From Brachycybe producta (taxonomy: Eukaryota; Arthropoda; Diplopoda; Playtdesmida; Andrognathidae), in the NCBI GenBank assembly GCA_036925085.1, contig JAUPFP010000001.1, positions 2,588,001-2,652,000 of the forward strand: a stretch of 64,000 nucleotides of DNA, read 5' to 3'. The translations under genes were made by a program, and so were the position numbers. Positions 10,736-22,000 of the stretch are shown in pieces (within the stretch, counting starts at the first letter, position 1; every line of letters starts with the position of its first letter). The notes below the pieces were generated by a model. It did no database searches. It saw only the letters and a list, made by a program, of their open reading frames with translations, and had not been told where the DNA came from.

Positions 10736-11530
10736 CTAGTCATTAAGGTTTTTACCTTTAATGTCTAGAACTGTCAAAAAAAATCATGATAGTTTTTCTA
10801 GTAAACAAGAAATATTTTTTGTGAGTTTTGTGAAGAAATTATAGAATTTTTTTATGAAATTTGATAATATTTTTTGTGAGTTTTGTGAAGAAATTATAGA
10901 ATTTTTTTTATGAAATTTGATAATATTTTTTGTGAGTTTTGTGAAGAAATTATTGAATTTTTTTATGAAATTTGATAATATTTTTTGTGAATTTTGTGGA
11001 GAAATTATAGAATTTTTTTATGAAATGTGATAATATTTTTTGTGAATTTTGGTGAAGAAATTATAGAATTTTTTATGAAACTTGATAATATTTTTTGTGA
11101 GTTTTGTGAAGAAATTATTGAATTTTTTTATGATATTTGATAATATTTTTTGTGAATTTTGTGGAGAAATTATAGAATTTTTTATGAAATTTAAAAATAT
11201 TTTTTGTGAATTTTGGTGAAGAAATTATAGAATTTTTTTATGAAATTTGATAATATTTTTTGTGAGTTTTGTGAAGAAATTATTGAATTTTTTTATGATA
11301 TTTGATAATATTTTTTGTGAGTTTTGTGAAGAAATTATAGAATTTTTTATGAAATTTGAAAATATTTTTTGTGAATTTTGGTGAAGAAATTATAGAATTT
11401 TTTTATGAAATTTGATAATATTTTTTGTGAGTTTTGTGAAGAAATTATTGAATTTTTTTATGAAATTTGATATTTTTTGTGAATTTTGTGAAGAAATTAT
11501 AGAAATTTTTATGAAATAAGATAATTTTAT
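10735..11530. repeat. 56-bp minisatellite inside a CTAGAAYTGTCAAAAAA element
   Basis: About 12 units of about 56 bp (TTTGATAATATTTTTTGTGA, then GTTTTGTGAAGAAATTATAG, then AATTTTTTTATGAAA) from about 10805 to 11515, preceded by TTAATGTCTAGAACTGTCAA and TTTCTAGTAAACAAGAAATA. A related element just downstream carries the same flank with a single unit. Confidence 0.85.
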
Positions 11531-11574
11531 AAAGCAATTTTTCAAGTGAGTTTATTTGCCATTGCTTCATTTTT

Positions 11575-11715
11575 TTTTTTCAAAAAAAAGCCTTAATGAC
11601 TAGAATTGTCAAAAAATAATGATCTAATTTTTCTAGTAAACAAGAAATATTTTTAGTGAGTATTGGTGGAGAAATTATAGAAATTTTTATGAAATTTGTT
11701 AATTTTGAAAAACAA
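11575..11715. repeat. single-unit relative of the 56-bp array element
   Basis: CTTAATGACTAGAATTGTCA and TTTCTAGTAAACAAGAAATA followed by one diverged 56-bp unit (GGAGAAATTATAGAAATTTT). A further fragment with GTCTTAATGACTAGAATTGC lies at 11761-11780. Confidence 0.7.
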
Positions 11716-11904
11716 TTTTCAAGTGACTTTTCCAATTTCTTCTTTTTTTTAAAAAAAAAAGTCTTAATGACTAGAATTGCTACATTACGAAATGTTTGAT
11801 TTAAAAAATGGAATTTAGTTAAAAATTCACAAATTATATTTTCATTCAAAGTTTACCCTTTTTTTTTTTGAAATTTTACACTGAAACATATTTTCACACT
11901 TTTA

Positions 11905-11960
11905 TGTCCCTCTGTCATAGGCCTATTTGGCTGCTAGCACAGAGAACTAATTGTGATTGT
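11905..11960 (-). repeat. short dispersed hairpin repeat (CTCTGCAAGCAGCC family), reverse copy
   Basis: CCTCTGTCATAGGCCTATTT and GGCTGCTAGCACAGAG, the reverse complement of the copies at 17.95 and 27.8 kb. Confidence 0.6.
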
Positions 11961-14900
11961 AATTGTAATTGTAAAAACAATTAACTTAAGATAGAAAATT
12001 TTTGTTTTATCAAAGTTTTTCATGTGAAAATAAATATAAATATATATATCTCTCTCTAGATTTTGAAATTTTTATTCTGTAGTTAATTACAATTTTAACT
12101 ATTTTTTTTTTCCGACCTGTTTATTACCTAATTTATCTTTTGACAGCGCATTTATTAAACAGGTTTTGGATTTGAAATGTCCAAATCTAATAAAGGCCCT
12201 CTGGACCACTTCCTTGATGAAAAATTATTAAAATTCAAATTGAAAATCTAGTATTTTAATTTTAAAAAAAAATATTTCCAAATTGCATTCTTTTTTGTCA
12301 TATTAATTGACTAATGATCAATTTATTGATCTAATTAATCGTATTGTGATTGACTTTTTTTCTATTTATGATTGTTAATTACAACTTTCAGTAAAAACTG
12401 CAAGAGGCGGATTATGGGGCCCATGGCCCCATAATCTACAATACATTAAATCTATAAGTTAACAAAAAAGAAATCCTAATTAAGAAATTGTAATTAGTCT
12501 AATGGCCAATATACAGTATTAAAATTAATATAATGTTACTTGTAATAAAATGCAAGACAGCAAAATATTTAAGTTTCTCCTTCACTAATTGTGGCTAACA
12601 CAGTCATATGACAATAATTGTTATAATATTTTGTAATTTTTTTTTGTGACAGTTGCAAGGTTATGAGGTAATCAGGCGCCTAATCTCTAACGAGGTTCTT
12701 TGACTAAAAACGCATTTTTCTAGTTTGATCAAGAATATAGTTTTAGATACTAGTTTTGAATTTTAGCCTCTAACTAGGTTCTTTGAATAAAAAAACGCAT
12801 TTTTCTAGTTTAATCAAAAATTGTTTTAGATACTAGTTTTGAATTATAGCCTCTAATGAGGTTCCTTGACTTGAAAAATGCATTTTTTTCTGATATGGCT
12901 TTATAGTAATCAGGAAGAATCCTGAATCACGAAATACCGACTATAAACGTGACATTTATCATAAGATAATCTTAAAAGTATATCTTCATATTATGATTAT
13001 TAAAAATGTTGGTTGTTATTTTTATATTTTACTTTATGCTATTGAAAAATAAAAGAACTTTTAATGAGTTACTTTATTTAGTTTAACAAAAAATGGCTGC
13101 CATTCCCAAAATTCGTGAGCAAAAAAAGTAGCCATTTTAAAAAAAAAAAGTTAAGCAAATAATAGAGTAGACAACAGTCTATTATTGTTTTTTCTCTTCT
13201 AGTCTTTTATATTTCAAAGTTAACAATTTCCGTTTGAGGGTAGACATAATTTTCATACAGTTGTTTCTCAGGGTAACATCCCGTTGCCTTAAGGGTGTAT
13301 TTTTCCTTTTTTTTTAACCCTCTTTTAACAAGGAGGAGTTTTACCTCAATAAAGAATTTTGCTACTGGATTATTTTACTCCATTATTATTCTGTAGTTTA
13401 TAATAAAGTTTGGCTCAAAATATACAGCATTTGCTTGTTTATTACTTAAGATAAATTGTCTGTAATAATTTATATAATTTTATAATGATTTATGTCTTTT
13501 TAAAAAAAATGCTTGAGAAAATCCGGAATAAATGAGACTGGGTCTGTTCCGGATAAAGTTTGGCTCGAAATATACAGCGTTTGCTTATTTATTATTTAAG
13601 ATAAATTGTCTGTAATATTTTATATAATTTTGTAAGGATTTATGTCTTTAAAAAAATGATCGAGAAAACCCGGAATAAATAGGACCGGGTCTGTTCAAGA
13701 TTATCAGAATTCGTGATAATCCGAAAAATTCCTAATTGTTACTTTAATTTTCACCTTCAATATTGAACTATAAAAAACATCATGATAAATGCCAGTTTGG
13801 ATTACTCAGAATTTTGGATTACCGAGATCCGGATAATCGAAATTATACTGCATTAATTTATTTTAATTAAAAAAAATAATTAATATTAATTAACAGCATT
13901 TCCTCGTTTATTAATTTAGGTAATTTTTTTCAGTAATAACTTAAAAAATGCTCGAGAGAATGAGAATCTCGATTATCTGGAATACGAGATCTGTTCCGGA
14001 TTACCAAAATTCCGGATAATCGCTGATTTTTACTTTAATTTTCTCTTTTACTATTTGTAAGATAAAAATCAAACTGGAAAAAAAAACATGATAAAAATCA
14101 GTTCGGATTACTTGGAAGTTCGGATTACCGAGATCCGGATAATTAATCGAAATTCTACTGCATTAATTTATTTTCATAAAAAAAAGGTTTTTGAGATTTT
14201 CTTTCTACCTTGTTAATATTTTATAATTTCATGTGAATCTTTTAAAAGACCAATTATAGATAAACCTGTAGAATTTTATCATTAATTTCCAGTTTAAGTT
14301 TCTTAATTTATGAGAACTAGATGTTTAACTTGAGGCTAAAAACATTATCTTCTTATTGTCTTGTCTTAAGAGTTATGAGACTATTAAGATTTTTCTAAAA
14401 CAATATCGAATTTTTAAAAAGTATTAAACTAAAGTTTGACTTTTTTTAAATTTATTATGTATTGTTTAGGGTGTATAGCAAAAGGCCTTTTGGCCCATAA
14501 AAATAAACCATAAATAACATACATAACTATTATAGATAAGCTTTAAACTAATTAGTAACTACTTGAAGTAGTTGAAAGTACTTTTTAAGTAGTTTTAATG
14601 GGTTTTTTGGTTAGTTAATTAGTAATTACTAACATTGATAAATAATTACTTTTAATGTTTTAAGAGTAATTACAATTAGTAAATAATTTTACTAGTAGTT
14701 TAATTAGTGCCCATCTTGTTAACAATATAGTTAATATTTCAAATGCAAAAAAAAAACTTTTACCACAATTTTAATTTATTTTAATTAAATTTATTTTAAT
14801 TAAAAAGTTTATTTATTGCTTACAATTTCTAAAGCAACTTATAAAAAACTAGTAACATTTACTGTAATTTTGTTTACTGTAGTTTTGTTTACTGTTTTAC

Positions 14901-15611
14901 TGCCTACTAATATGTCATTTTCATTACAAACAATATTGCAGTTTATTAACCTAGGTTATAGTTTTTGAAATTTCAATTTGCACAATTACTCTGCAAGCAG
15001 CCTAGAGTGCCTGTAACAGAAGGACTATTAGTTACCTACAGTCAAGCTAGAATGTATCCCTTGGTGAGTTTCCATTTGTGAAAACTATGGTTACATGATT
15101 GTGTCACTTCCTGTGAAACGATCATACATCCTGTTCAGTTTTCAATTTTTCAGTAACCTTACAAAAAAATGAAGTAACCTCTCACTAGCTGCCATTTTGT
15201 TTTTAGGCTAGATTTGCATTTAAAACAGGAAGTGACATTTTAATCATTTAGTAATGTGGATTATGTGGTTAACCAGTTTGTTTAAATGCAAAATTGTGTT
15301 AACTCTCTTGGTGGTAAATTTAACAGTAGTTAATTCAGCCACATTTATATCAAGTACAGTTAATTTTTACAATAGAACTGACTCAATGAGGCATTACTGA
15401 ATTTACTGGATTATTGTTTACTGTAATTACTTTTACCATAATGTTGTTTGTTGTATTCTAGTTTACTTCATTAATATATATTGAAGTATTGTTAATATAG
15501 TATTTTATTGTCTTAAAGTTTACTGTGTTAATGTTTACTGTATTCCAGTTGTAAAAAAGTACCGTCAAAAACTTGAAATATAGTTAGTTATATTATCTAA
15601 TTAGTAATTAC
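11961..15611. other. AT-rich, repeat-rich spacer
   Basis: Holds a perfect short palindrome at 12410-12436 (arms of ATTATGGGGCC and GGCCCCATAAT); two and a half tandem copies of about 100 bp at 12680-12890 (ACTAGTTTTGAATTWTAGCC, GAGGTTCTTTGACT); two copies of a segment with AAAGTTTGGCTCRAAATATA near 13410 and 13556; pogo-like ends near 13690-13860 and 13970-14165; and a hairpin repeat near 14986. No gene seen. Confidence 0.5.
13690..14165. mobile_element. pogo/Tigger-like MITE ends (TGCAGTAGAATTTCGATTAT)
   Basis: Two related segments, each ending in GATCCGGATAAT, CGAAATT and TACTGCATTAATTTATTTT (13827-13862 and 14130-14173), with inner blocks GATTATCAGAATTCGTGATA and GGATTACCAAAATTCCGG. The reverse complement begins CAGTAGAATTTCGATTATCC, close to the terminal repeats of pogo-type elements. 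No transposase seen. Confidence 0.5.
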
Positions 15612-15921
15612 TAGGGCTCAGATTTTGATGCAATATCAACCGGAATTTTTCTCAATATGTGGTCCAAGTGCCAATTGTGAAGTGACAATCTCGTTTAGAT
15701 AATAAAAAAAACTGTTCTTTCTAATTAAAAAAAAAATAGAGGCTAGAACTCTAGTTGACAACTGATAGTAACCAGACATCTAGCCTCTCTACCCAGCTTT
15801 TTTGATTCGAAATAACATAATTGCAGTTGCTCTAATGATGAAAATTACTTCACAATTGGCACTTAATGGGCCACAAATTGAGAAACATTCCGGTTGATAT
15901 TGCATCAAAATCCGAGCTCTA
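15612..15921. mobile_element. foldback hAT-like MITE (TAGGGCTCGGAT ends), copy 2
   Basis: Exact 8-bp target duplication GTAATTAC at 15604-15611 and 15922-15929. Ends TAGGGCTCAGAT and ATCCGAGCTCTA. Same foldback body as copy 1, including TAACCAGACATCTAGCCTCT. Confidence 0.9.
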
Positions 15922-16556
15922 GTAATTACAAATGTTAATATTTGTCAGCTAAATTTGGTCAATTTAACTACTCTGGATTTTGGTACTTTTGGTACTTTTG
16001 ACCTGAGCTATCCATTTTGTTTATTATTATTATTACTTGAGTTAACATGACCTAGCAACCATTCACTTACAAATCCCACTTAACAATGTATTCTAAGGTA
16101 ATATAGTTTCCTTTCTATAGAAAAAAAAAACAATACAATTCTACAAGTAGTGACAAACTACAACAAAGGACATTTTAAATGCTTAAATCTTTAGAAAATA
16201 AACTTTTATGTGTCAATTTTCGAACTCTCTCTCCATTTTCATTTTTCACTTTAAGTTGCACTTAAAATTTCTGAAAAAAAAATTTATCTGATAATTTTCA
16301 AAAAAAATTAATATTTTAGTCATTTTAAAAAAAAAGTTTATTTTAAAATATATTAGATCTGTTTGTTATTGTTAGTACAATTAGTTATAAATTGTTATTG
16401 TTGTTAACAAAATGTTCACTACAACAACAAAATTACATTCTGCTTATAGAATTCTACTGAAGACAAAAAAAAATCGCCAACATAATTGTGTTTTTCAGTC
16501 AATGACATTGTTTTGAGACTAGAATTCCATTCCCCTAAATTAATTGTAAAAATCAT

Positions 16557-16850
16557 AGCCTTAAACAGTCCCCCATTGGTTGAAAAATGTCCCAAAGTGC
16601 CAATTGTGAAGTAATCATCATCATTAGAGCAACTGCAATTATGCTTTTTCTAATGAAAAAGGGCTGATTAGAGGCTAGAACTCTAGTTGTCAACTGATAA
16701 TAACCAGACATCTAGCCTCTAACCAGCCATTTTGATTAGAAAAATTATAATTGCAGTTACTCTAATGATGATGATTACTTCACAATTGGCACTTCGGGCC
16801 ACCAATTGAGAAACATTTGGCATGATATTGGCATAAAAATCCGAGCTCTA
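16557..16850. mobile_element. foldback hAT-like MITE, copy 3 (left end decayed)
   Basis: Right end intact (CATAAAAATCCGAGCTCTA). The body has CAAAGTGCCAATTGTGAAGT and AACCAGACATCTAGCCTCTA. The left terminal repeat is only faintly recognisable and no target duplication was found. Confidence 0.8.
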
Positions 16851-17061
16851 CTTATTACTGTGATACTTGGATTATCTATTCTTGTAGCATAACTGCCATA
16901 AAACACAGCCATTTTGAATTTTGGCAATACCTGCTTTTTGTTATAATGAACCACAATATAAAATTGAAATTATATTCACTGACTGCCAGCTTTTAAATTA
17001 TATATAATTAACATTTAATAAAGCATTATAGGTTTAAGATAGTTAAGAGACAAGTATTTTA

Positions 17062-17369
17062 ATACCTAGTACATACACCTGATAATTTAAATGCATTTAA
17101 ATCATAAATGTGTTCTACAGAGCCCTGTGAAGGACAAACAAACATAATATGTCGAATTCAATTTATTCAGTTAATAATCTGAAAATATTGAGTTAATACT
17201 TAAACATAATAAACTATTGACATTCAAATATTGATTTAGTATTTCAATTTTAAAATATTAATAATAAAGTCAATTTTTATTTTAGTTCATGTCCTTAACT
17301 GGATTCCGTACAATTCACCTAAACACATTTAATTTGAATTCATTTAACTCAGGTGTGTGGACAAGGTAT
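17062..17369 (+). mobile_element. MITE with ATACCTAGTACACACCTGA ends, copy A
   Basis: Starts ATACCTAGTACATACACCTG and ends CAGGTGTGTGGACAAGGTAT. The body contains TCTACAGAGCCCTGTGAAGG, GGACAAACAAACATAATATG and TTAACTGGATTCCGTACAAT. Three further copies lie within 3.2 kb. Confidence 0.8.
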
Positions 17370-17944
17370 AAGGGTGAACAGTAGAGCTAAACGATTAAGA
17401 CAACAATTACTTTTAGAAACATAATACAGCTTTAAGGGTTTAGTCATCATCATAATTATCATTATCTCAAATTCGTGAAATTTACACATGAAAAATAGTT
17501 GAACAAAAAAAATACATAGTAATAATTATTTTAATAGTAACATGTCATCATAGGCTTGTTAAGATTTCAAAAGTAACCCTCCTACTATTTTCAGTTAAAA
17601 AATAATATATTATTAAGCTAATTATCTTTGTATAGTTAACGATTTTGTTAAAAAAAAATTGTCTATTGTAATTTTTTCTTAATAAAAGATGTAATGGTTG
17701 AAATAATTTATAATATTGATTTTTTTTATTATTCTTTCACAATTGTGTATAATTAACTAATTGTCTTTTCTCTATTGAAAAATTGTTCAAATTTAATTAA
17801 GTTTTTTTTAAAAAAAAAATGGGTCAACCATTTTTTTATTTCTCTCAAAATTTTAATATTTTTCATTTTTGATAAAAAAAAATGAAAGAAATCATTTTAT
17901 CTTTAAAAAAAATCCTTTGAAGTTTTAATTTTAATTTGAAGAGT

Positions 17945-18010
17945 TATTCTGCAATCAGCCCTGAAGGCCTGCAGCAGAGAGATGAAAGTTTAAGTGCAGT
18001 ATGCAAGTGC
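17945..18010 (+). repeat. short dispersed hairpin repeat (CTCTGCAAGCAGCC family)
   Basis: ATTCTGCAATCAGCCCTGAA, GGCCTGCAGCAGAGAG, then AAGTGCAGTATGCA; same order of words as the 27.8 and 49.3 kb copies. Confidence 0.65.
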
Positions 18011-18164
18011 ATATAAATGGCAGCCATTTTTATTTCCTTTATTTACATATTATGTTGACATAAATGATTTTAAGAAATAATTTAAGGTGGTTTTAAAGTG
18101 TGAACGCCTCTCGAACTCTTGATTATTCTGTTTTACACTTTTAGCGAAATAAAAAGAAAATTAA

Positions 18165-18870
18165 AAGTGTTTTAAAAACTAGAAGGGTAGCCTCAAAGTC
18201 AGGAATGGTAGCTCAATCACTTAATACCTTGTACACACATGAGTTAAATGAATTCAAATTAAATGTGTTTAGGTGAATTATACGGAATCCAGTTAAGGAC
18301 ACATGAACCAAATAAAAATTGACTTTATTATTAAAATTTTAAATTGAAATACTAAATCAATATTTTGTCAATAGTTTATATAATTTATATTTAAGTATTA
18401 ACTCAATATTTTTCAGATTATTAACTGGATTAATTGAATTCGACATATTGTTTGTTTGTCCTTCACAGCGCTCTGTAGAACACGTTTATTATTTAAATGC
18501 ATTTAAATTATCAGCTGTGTGTAGCTTGTATGTCAGCTTTGTATTTGAGCAGACAAGATTTTTAAATTTTTGCCTATAAAATGTTTATTTTGAAAGATAT
18601 CATTAGTTTCTAGTTTCTAAAACGCATTCAAATTTCTCTTAATTATCAGAGTTTGACATGCGTTTGACATTTTTAAACCACCCCTTAAGGTGAGAAAAAA
18701 AAATTGTTTTAGAAACTAGAAGAGTAGCTCAATCACTTAAAAGTCTATTTTCATGTTACAAATATAAACTTTTTATTTGAGGAGACAAGATTTTTTTAAA
18801 TTTTTGTTTCTAAAATGTTTATTTTGAAAGATATCAAACTTAAGTAAAGTTTCAGTTACAATATTTTTTT
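18165..18870. repeat. CTAGAAG-family element interrupted by copy B of the ATACCTAG MITE
   Basis: AAACTAGAAGGGTAGCCTCA at the left and GAAAGATATCATTAGTTTCT plus AAACTAGAAGAGTAGCTCAA to the right. The younger MITE at 18224-18532 sits after CTCAATCACTTA. Confidence 0.7.
18224..18532 (-). mobile_element. MITE with ATACCTAGTACACACCTGA ends, copy B
   Basis: Reverse orientation relative to copy A: begins ATACCTTGTACACACATGAG, holds ATACGGAATCCAGTTAAGGA and CCTTCACAGCGCTCTGTAGA, and ends near TGTGTGTAGCTTGTAT. Confidence 0.8.
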
Positions 18871-18954
18871 TGAACTTGAAAAAATATGGTATTCTTATTA
18901 TTGTTTTTTTTTAACAAAAATAATTAATATTAATTATGATTATTTTTTTTTCAG

Positions 18955-19016
18955 ATAAAACAAATTAAAAGGAATATGTGAGAAACCGGTTAACTAAAGT
19001 GGATTAGTGGACAAAC
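18955..19016 (+). other. 5' UTR part of the first coding exon of the cadherin gene
   Basis: A strong polypyrimidine tract and acceptor (TTTTTTTTCAG ending at 18954) stand 62 nt before the start codon, so transcription starts further upstream in a non-coding exon that I could not place. Confidence 0.6.
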
Positions 19017-22000
19017 ATGTCTGACCAAAAAATATTTGTGTTGGTCATTTTGTTCACACTCTTTGTATCAGGTTAGTTTTAATCTTTGTTAATAATCTTT
19101 AAAGTTAATAAACAATTCATTTACCTGAAGATATACAAAACAAAAGAACCTGTTGTAATAATAATAATAATAATAATGATTTTCCCATAAGAATTAAGCC
19201 AACAAACGATTTACCTATTTAACAATTGTATTTCAATTATTTTTTTTTTACAAACAAAGTTTGTGTGAAAATAATGTTTTATCTCAAAGGCAAATATTTA
19301 GTCGAAGTTTTATTTTACACAATAATTAGTTTATTTGATATTTATTAGAAAATGATGAGAAAATTTGTAAATACCCTAAAATTACCTTTTTTATTTAGAA
19401 CAATTACTCTTAAAAAAATGCCAAAAATTGAGATTTTTGGTTGATATTTCTACTTTTGAATAAAGTTTTAAGTAATACTTAAAAAGAAAGTAACAATAAC
19501 TATTTTTTTCATATATAAAAATTGTTAACGCATTAAGTTAAACTTAATTAAAGCTTAAATAAAAGTTGAATTAAAGTTAAGTTAAAAGAAACTAGAAGGA
19601 TGTCTGGATTGCTCATTGTAATGTTGAATTGACATCAACCAAATTATAAGGCAGTGTGATCCTAGCTTTAAGATTTAAATTTGCAAACACCTTATACCTA
19701 GTACACACCTGATAATTTAAATACATTTAAATAATAAACGTGTTCTACAGAGCCCTGTGAAGGGCAAACAAACAATATGTCGAATTCAATTTATTCAGTT
19801 AATAATCTGAAATTATTGAGTTAATACTTAAATATAATCAGATAAACTATTAACAAAATAATGATTTAGTATTTCAATTTTAAATTATTAATAATAAAGT
19901 CAATTTTTATTTGGTGTTCATGCCCTTAACTGGATTCCGTATAATTCACCTAAACACATTTAATTTGAATTCACTTAACTCATGTGTCTATAAGATATAA
20001 TACCTTGTCAAATTAAATGTGTTTAGGTGAATTATACGGAATCCAGTTAAGGACATGAACACCAAATAAAAATTGACTTTATTATTAATTTTTTTAATTG
20101 AAATACTAAATCAATATTTTAATGTCAATAGTTTATATATTATTATCATTTAAGTATTAACTCAATATTTTTTCAGATTATTAACTGAATAAATTGAATT
20201 CGACATATTGTTTGTTTGTCCTTCACAGGGCTCTGTAGAACACGTTTATTATTTAAATACATTTAAATTATCAGGTGTGTGTACTAGGTATTAGGTCCTA
20301 TTAGACAATTAAAAAAATGTGACAGTCACAATAAACAAAAATCAATTCGGAAATCAAAATAATTAATGAAGATTACAATTACAATAAGCACTCGGCTAGC
20401 AGCCAAATAGGCCTATGGCAGAGGGAAGATTAATTGATAAAACCAAACCAATCCCTCTCTAAAAAAAAGTGAAAATAAATCTAAAACAGAAGCCAAAATG
20501 TAATGAGATATGTCATTGATTCCATTATAATTTGGGGTGCGGTTCAAATTTAATTCAAAATTTCAACCAAAAAAAAATCTCACTTTTTTATATTTTCTGT
20601 TTATGTGGTCACTTTTTTTTTGGCGGATTTTCAAGCTGTAATAAACATTGAGTTCAGTTTTTGTTGTTGTCAATGTTCATATAAGATAATAATATCATTG
20701 TAATTAAAGTTTTTTGCTGTAATTTACAAACATGAAAAAAGGGACAAATAATGATTATTATAAATATTTTTTTTCTTCTTTTGAATAAGTTTCATTTTTT
20801 TTTTTCATTTAAATTATAATTTCTTATTCATAATGTATTTTAATATTAATGTCTTGTTTTCTTGCATCAAAATTGCGTGCTTTTCTTCTACTATTTTAGA
20901 AATCAAGGATATAATAATTTCATTAAATATTAAATTGTCTAAAATCACAAAAAAAGAACATGTCTTCATTATATAGTAATATTTTTTATATAATTATTAT
21001 TATTGTAGTTTTTTAAATATATATTAAAATTGCGTGTCTGTTGGGTTGAAATTACAGTATAATTTTTTGTTCTTTAGAAATGCGGTTTTTTTTTAAAAAA
21101 AAAAGTAGAAAAGTCATTAATTAGTGAAAAAAATGCATTGAAGTTTTCATTTTTATATATATTTATATTTATATTTAATTTTAAAGTAATTTAATAAATT
21201 TCTTCTTGGTATTTTTTGTTTTTTTTTTCCAGGTTCTGCCAATGACCCACCGAGATTTGTTTTGTCTGAAAATGAAATTCTACTTCAATTACAGGAAGGA
21301 AAAGAAACTCCTGTTGGTAAGTTTTGAAAAAAAAAAATAACAGTAGAAATTTCAAAACTTTAAAAAGTAACTTTTTTTCTTCAAAAAAAAATCCATTATT
21401 TCATTTTTTTTAATCTGTGTTTATAACATTTTATTTAAGTAAAAAAAGAGAACTTCAAAAATATGGCCAGTATTTATGCTGTAAATACACTAAATTATTC
21501 ATTAAACACGTCAAAGTATGCATTGCATTTATGCATTTAAGCACATAAAAATATGCAAACATTCATATAGTAAATACACTAAAATATGCATTAATTTATG
21601 CATTAAACACACGTCAAAATATGCTATCAAAAGCCAATCATTTATGCAGTAAAAACACTAAAATATAATATAATTATCAAAGTACTAAAATATGCAGCAA
21701 AACATGCAAATATGCAGGGGAAAAAATGCGCAAATATGCAGTTTAAAACGAAAATCTATCAATAAATTATTTTGATTTCTTGTTTGTCTTATACTTAAAA
21801 TATCAAAGTACTATATTAATTTAAAACATAATGTTAAATGTCTTGAAATAATTATGAAAAATAAATAATATTAACATTTTTTTTTAAGTTTAAAAAAAAA
21901 TATTAGAAGAAAATTCATCAGAAATTCCGTCAAAAAAAATTCATATTTATGTATTTTTATGCATAAACGCCAAAATATGCAAACATAATGCAATATTATT

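Larger units (their letters stand above)
19072..21232 (+). other. cadherin intron 1
   Basis: AT-rich. Contains an ATA microsatellite near 19160, a tail-to-tail pair of ATACCTAG MITEs (19694-20291) and a hairpin repeat at about 20390-20430. The rest shows nothing. Confidence 0.6.
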
